NCBI GenBank assembly: GCA_025403435.1
Contig: CM046348.1
Location: 18,451,679-18,515,678, forward strand
Length of the DNA stretch: 64,000 bases
Origin: Artocarpus heterophyllus
Taxonomy: Eukaryota > Streptophyta > Magnoliopsida > Rosales > Moraceae
Direction of reading: 5' to 3'
A program made the translations under genes and the position numbers. The notes under the pieces are model-generated. The model was not told the DNA's origin and did no database searches. It was given only the letters and a program-made list of their open reading frames with translations. Position 1 is the stretch's first letter. Each line of letters starts with the position of its first letter. Shown piece after piece: positions 58,045 to 64,000 of the stretch.

Positions 58045-58625
58045 CTATACAAACATAAGAATAAGAGTAAATTAGATGGTATACCATTTCTTTAATGTCA
58101 CTATTGTATTCTACCACTTATTTTTTCTTCCTTTGATGCTACCACTTCTCCTACCCAAAAGGCCAAATATCTGTGGATAATATTTGTTTACCTAATCCTA
58201 ACCAAAAATACCCATGATCAATTATATCATTCTACTCTTCGAAAGTAATATGTTTCAAACTTTCTCATAAAAGTCATACAAAAAGGCCATTGGTAACCTG
58301 GTTGATTTATAAGTTTCAACATAAACTCAAAGTTTTCATTTTTTGTGATAAAAAACACCATAGCAAAAGGGTTTAAATTCTAGTTTTTTTTGTTTCACCC
58401 CTTGAAAGTAACATGCTATATACATATATAACAAAATTAACAAACCAAAAACACATATGGACATTTGTGTTTATGAAATTATACTCATCTCTGTTTCCAA
58501 GGAACCTTATGAAAGAGCTTTTCTTGTGCTAGTGTTTTTCCCTATTTTATTTTCCTTTGTGTCGCTTTTGTAAGAGACCCTAAAGGGGCCGAAGTTTAGC
58601 GTTGACTCTGGGAAGCTCTCCGAAC
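58045..58625. other. Intergenic DNA
   Basis: AT-rich; I see no gene or repeat here beyond short A/T runs. Confidence 0.4.
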
Positions 58626-61600
58626 TGTAATGACCCTACTTATGTAGCCTTTATTTAACTACATAATCTTAATGCTTAAACATATTTTAACATGATGTGC
58701 TTAGATTTGTGGAATAATTTTTTTACAAAAGCATAATTTTTTTTATTTTGGATAAATTTAAAGCGTAATATAATTTGTTGAAACTTATTCTTTTAAAAAC
58801 TTAATATTTTCTTAATATAACAATAACTTATCAAAACTTAATCTTTTAAAACTAGCGTGATAATTTTCTTAAAAATTATTCTTTTAATACTTTTCTTAAT
58901 TTAAAGTGATACTATAAAAATGTGTCTAAAACTAATCATTACTATAATTTCTTATTAGAAAATTTAGATGTATTTGTTGCATTTTCCGTTGCAACATTTA
59001 TATATATATATATATGTGTGTGTATATTTCTTGTTGAAAGTCTTAAACCCTTTTACTTTTTTTTTTAATCTAAGGTGAATAACTATAACATCGGTCTTTA
59101 AAGCTCATTACATAATATTGCTTAATTTTTCATGCATACAAAATTTTATAAAAGAAAACATAATGCGAAACATACATTTTTGCATGAGCGATATCTATTC
59201 TCATCTTCATCAATCATTCTTCGTTCGCCGTTGTCCAATTAAGTGATGCTGACAAGTTCCTTACCTACAGTATAAATACATTTAAATAAGCTTTCGCTCA
59301 GCAAGTAGGAAGTTAAACTAGCAAAACAATTTGAAGAATCATTTAATAAAACTATGCACGATCATTTTATGCTTGCTTATAGACTCGTTCCATGCTTAAT
59401 TATTTAAGCTTTATCTTATCTTACTGTTTAGGCTGGTGATCGTACCGACTGCGTACGATTCTCAGGAAATTAAGGTTCGCATTGTTCTAACGACACCAAG
59501 AATATAAGCTATATTGCGATCATCAGGGAGTTAGAATTTCCAAAGTCCCAACAACACTGTGATCTTTTAAAACTTAAGTCCACACCATAGGTTGAGAGGT
59601 TAGTACAACATTTTAACTTTTCTTATTAAGTTTCACTTGTCTTATTATGTGCATGCAATATGATATGTTACTACATAACGCTATTGCACCAATAATAAAA
59701 ATGTGCTTAACTGAAAGTGAATAAATAGTATTCTTTAATATAGCACACATCATACATCATTCATGGCCTAATAAGATGCTAACATATCATATCTTAAATA
59801 AGTATATATGACCTAACAAAATTATGACAGGACATAATATTGAACATGTATTTCATAATTTTAGAAATCATGTAAAAACATTTTATTTGAAAACTATTCA
59901 TACTATAAGTGATATTTCTACTTACCTATTTTAGTAAAGTAGGCTTCCCTATTAATCCTAAATTCCTTTTTTCTCTAATGGAAACGATTCTATACCAAAA
60001 CACCCATAAAGAGTGCGTAAGAATGCTATATAGATTTTTAGCATAAATGCTGGCATTTTGAGCACTAATTCCATTAGTATTTTCCTCTCATCAAATGATC
60101 ATAAAAATCACTATTTCTATTACAAGGATTAATTATTTTATTAAATCCTCATAATATTTAATTTTCCCTTAATTGTCATTAGTTCATATTCAAATTAATA
60201 ATTAATTAATTTAAAAAAAATTAATTTATTATCTATCATCACTAAATCTATATAACCTCAATCAACTAAATTAGACATTTCCTAAATTGAAGATTCTTGA
60301 ACTAAGTTCTAATTAAGCATATTCTTAACTCATTTAATAGGCTCATAATTAGTTCTAAGCCTAAAAATAATCCTATGATGTCCAACAGGCTGTTTTAAAT
60401 TATGATCTGAGTAACTCTTCGAATTAAAGAGGGCGTTGGACCCATGTCTAGCGTCATAACCCTAAGAATCTAACGTGTTAGGTTTTTTTATAAAAGCCGT
60501 TGTAACTTTCATTTGGGAATCATTAAGGATTTTCTTTTAAAACTATATCTGTATAATTGAAGGATTTAAATTAGAATTGCTCTTTAAAATGATGCTCAAA
60601 TTTGGTAAAACATAAAATCTTTGGCTTATATAATCTATCTAGAGCACTGTAATTTCCTGATTTGTTGAAAATTAGGATTCTGTAGTCACACAATCTTTGT
60701 TTATAAAAACTAGTACCAGAAGGTACTATTTCGATTAGTTTTAGAAAATTATTGTGAAATCATATGTTAAAAACAGTTTTTCTTTTAAAGTTTTTTTCTT
60801 CATAAAAGTTGCTTATTTTAAATATGTGATATAATAATTTTTATGCTTATTTTAAAGTCTAGATCATCGTCTTTTGTATATTTATTTTTCAATTAAATTT
60901 TATAAATTTTACTAATTAAAAAGGTCAGACTGCTTTTATAAATCACAGTTGAAATTAATGTTAATGCAGATTTTTACCAAACTTTCTTCATGAAAGTTCT
61001 TCGTTATATCGAAAACTAAAACTTTCATGTTTAGTGAAAACTACAATTCAGTCTTGAAATGACCCAAAACTTAAAAACTGTTTTTAGCCCAAAAACACAG
61101 TTTTTTGGATAGTTTTCCAAAATTGTCCATAACTGTATTATAGAGGTAGATTTTGAAAAAAAAAATCATCACAAAAGTTGTCTACCCTCGTCGAAATTTA
61201 AAACTTTCATATTTGACAAAACGTAAAATTCGAATCTAAAATGGTTTGAAATTTCCAAAAATTTTCAGCCCTTATAAAAACTACTCAAAGTAGTTTTGAG
61301 TAGATTCAAAAAAACTACATTTGAGCATTTTGTAAAAAACTTCTTAGAAACCTTACTTAGAATCAAAACTGTATTTTTGTTTACTCACAAAATTTTGTTC
61401 AAAACATCAAAAACTAAAAGTTTCATGTTCGGAAAAGTTTTAAAAATTGACTCAAAAGCTTCCATTTACGCCCTCAAAGTTTGTGAAAAATATTTCTACA
61501 TAGCAAAACTTGTGAAAACACCTAGACTAAACATACATAACCTAACTTATTACAACAAAATATACATATAGCCACACCCAACAACATAAATAAATATTAT

Positions 61601-63827
61601 TACAACTCATTTGCTTATTAAAACATAAACTTAGCTCATAAAACTATAAACTTGAAATTAACTAAAAGATTAAGGGAATAAAGTTTAGAACTTTTACCCT
61701 TGTAGACACTTTCTTAACAGTGTCCTCTAAAAACCTCTTTTCTTCATGTGTCAAACAAAACACAAATTTTGCTATATAAAAGATCTAATCTTACATCATC
61801 TAAGATTGGGGAAAAGAAAAAGGTCTAGAATTTAACTTGATGTTTTTCTCTAGAAAACCACTTTAGGATCTTTACTTTTCCTTCCTTTCTTCTTCTTGAT
61901 GGAGGTCTAAAACGTAAGCGTAACTAGTGAAAAATCTATCTTTGTTCTACTAAAGAAAAATGGGGGAAAGGTTTGGAAAAATATACCTTTGTGGAATACT
62001 ATAGAAATTTCAACTTTCTTCTTGTTCGTCTAATCCATTCCTAGTTTTTCTTCTTCTTTTTGGTTAGTGTTTTTTTTTTTTGGTGGTGGAAGGAAGAAAT
62101 TTTGGAGGGAATAACTTTGAGAAGATTGATTCTTGAGAGGAAGAAAAGGAAGAGAATTTCTTGATGAGGCTTTAAGCTCGGATCCGGCTTAGATGGGAGA
62201 AATTTGGGAGGAAAAATTTTGGAGAATCCCCCCTTGGTGGTGTTTGGTTTTTGGAAGAACAATGGAGGAGAAAATGGGGACTAATTAAGGTCTTGTGATA
62301 GTACAATTATATATAGACCAAGTACTAATTAAATCACTTCATTTAACTTATGTTTAATGAAGCTCCTAATCAACTTTGATGAGTTAAAATTTTGGTTTAA
62401 AATCTCCTAAGTATGACACCATTCTCTAATAAAGGTTGATAAGCTTGATTTATCAACCATTCTCTTATACATCAAGGACAACCGCCAACATATAAGCTTG
62501 ATTTAAGGAACTAGTGTACTTAGAGCTTTTCTTGCAAGTTTTCCCTTAAATAGATAAATCTTTATATTGCCAGCAATGACTAACTTAGCTGATAGGAGAT
62601 TTTAATATCTAACGGGTCCTATCTCATTTTTTGAATACAATGACACGCTAAACACAGTATGAACCAATAACGATATATGTTTAAATCACGTATCAATTTT
62701 AGATTGTGTTTAGTCTTAAAATTAATTATAGACTTGATAAAAATCTAAACTTGACTTCAGTATCTAGACTCAGTGATGGTATAGTTTTTGACAGTGTCAT
62801 TTTATGAGTTCCTGTCGCATTTTCTATTGAAATTGCTATTCATGTAGCTTGGATTTTAAATTAATTGACAATTAAGGACCTAACATGCGTTAGAGTGTTT
62901 TTTGGTAAACTGCTAATTTCGTAGTGCACTCGAAAATTTTTATAATTAAATTTCTTAGGTTATTTATGGATTAAAATTTCTTCTGCCTCAAATCGCGGTA
63001 GAATTTATCAACCAAGTTATTAAATCATGAAAGTTGATAAATTTAACTTTAAAATTTACTATAGAATTTTGGAATATTATATTAATTCTGTAAGTCTTTT
63101 AGTCATAAAAATCAAGCACGATATTATCTTAAGAAAATCCTTGGCTTAAATATATAAATTATATTATTTAATTCTAGAATTTTCTTGGCTGTTACTAATA
63201 CGGACTAAGTTCTTAGTGCTTGTAATGTTAATTTCTTGATTTAATTAATAATAAACTCTTTAAATTAAATAAGAGCTTACTTCATTTAACTACATTAAAC
63301 TGTCTATATGTACACTTTTAATGTAGTACTCATACTTAAAATTCTAATCTATTAAATCTAAGGTTCGTTGCTGATAACTCCATTATATTCAACTTTAAGA
63401 TGTAAGGCCTCTTGATCTTCAACCATGTCCTAAAAATACCCTTGAGATGCTTAATGGCATTGAATATTACTAAATTCACTCTAATTATCAAAATTGTAGA
63501 AATTTAAGTTGAATGTCCACGTTAAGTGTTTACGTTTTTCAACAAAACCTTTGACTTAAATTCTTGAGTTCTATATAATGTAATTAATCTAATACTTAAC
63601 TATCAAACTGCACCGTCACTCAAATTGTTAAAAATGTATTGGCTTGTCTAAGTTCAATTATTTTCTTCGATTTTTATGCTCACTTGTGAATGTTTCTCGT
63701 AATTCTTACGAAAACAGGGACTTATAAGTTCCAAGCTTATATTTTCCTATAAACTTTAATGGCGTAATTATAGACTAATTCTTAATTAATTATATTTATT
63801 AATTTCTTGATTTTTTTGGTCATCACA
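58626..63827 (-). mobile_element. Very long solo LTR, 5.2 kb
   Basis: The ends are TGTAATGACC on the left and GGTCATCACA on the right, 9/10 inverted matches beginning TG and ending CA. Flanks are CGAAC (58621-58625) and AGAAC (63828-63832), a 4/5 match of the 5-bp duplication expected for LTR elements. On the minus strand TATATATAAT (about 62316-62307) is followed by a pyrimidine-rich leader-like stretch (62290-62040), suggesting promoter and R region. Imperfect repeats of about 184-211 bp (starting near 61008, 61192 and 61403, with AAACTTTCAT) lie inside. No gag or pol is present, so recombination to a solo LTR is likely. Confidence 0.7.
60990..61450. repeat. Imperfect ~184-211-bp repeats inside the large LTR
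   Basis: Copies begin near 61008, 61192 and 61403 with TCGAAAACTAAAACTTTCAT-like text, followed by AAAAC/AAATTC words and a TTTTTAGCCC or TTTTCAGCCC block. Diverged but in the same orientation. Confidence 0.55.
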
Positions 63828-63832
63828 AGAAC

Positions 63833-64000
63833 TTACGGCTCCATGGAAGGGCTCCTGTATGACAATAAGGGCTTCTATTTGGTGGTTTTGTGACTAGTTT
63901 TTAAGTGGGTGGAGGTTTGTCAGGTATAGGGGGATGAGTCCTTACTTCCTGTGGGTGAAGTGACGATTGAAGGTGGCAATTAGGGTGGTATAGAGGTTAG
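63833..64000. other. Flanking sequence to window end
   Basis: A GC-richer 168 bp after the LTR; too short to assign. It could be the interior of another element cut by the window edge. Confidence 0.3.

Noticed and set aside
60560..61600. Possible gene on the plus strand (91-codon frame at 61296-61571)
   Set aside because: It lies in diverged repeats inside the large LTR, is Lys/Phe-rich from AT composition, and has no known domain.

Overview
The window is nuclear DNA of a flowering plant, most likely a eudicot. The support is short GT-AG introns, an AT-rich background, a 20-exon plant-type aconitase gene, and dense plant transposon families (CACTA, LINE with DUF4283/zf-CCHC ORF1, Ty3-gypsy LTRs, Tourist-like MITEs). 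I cannot name the species. I saw no bacterial operons, CRISPR arrays, rRNA or tRNA genes.

Only three host genes can be supported. (1) 11020-13350, minus: a homologue of the cysteine-rich 'uncharacterized GPI-anchored protein At1g61900', with the end exons uncertain. (2) 19571-20002, plus: a single-exon 143-residue protein starting MGNC, a possible N-myristoylation site. (3) 40839-47417, minus: a complete aconitate hydratase, 20 exons, 993 residues, with an N-terminal organelle presequence and all three Fe-S cysteines. The exons sum to 2982 nt, an exact multiple of three.

The rest is mostly transposon-derived. Left part: a truncated gypsy element (gag-protease remnant 1376-2870, primer-binding site, 2.2-kb LTR 2959-5152), a 0.94-kb PIF/Harbinger-like element with a GC-rich core (7244-8179), and several MITEs. 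Centre: a CACTA element (21347 to about 30206) with a decayed TNP2-type transposase and a TNPA-type gene. It abuts a minus-strand LINE (about 30207-39640) that is broken by an LTR-like insert in its RNase H domain, by a 1.49-kb solo LTR between endonuclease and reverse transcriptase, and by an AT-rich block with 278-bp tandem repeats between ORF1 and ORF2. Right part, upstream of aconitase: gene-poor, AT-rich DNA with Tourist-like MITEs (one nested in an older MITE), a run of 29 C, a 20-bp perfect palindrome, and a 5.2-kb solo LTR (58626-63827) with matching terminal repeats and a 4/5 target-site duplication.

The host genes show no shared pathway. Aconitase acts in the TCA and glyoxylate cycles, the cysteine-rich protein is secretory and of unknown role, and the MGNC protein is of unknown function. 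I found no convincing new biological system. The more unusual observations are the three-way disrupted LINE, the 5.2-kb solo LTR, recurrent 26-bp microduplications, and a 22-bp repeat motif shared by two different LTRs.
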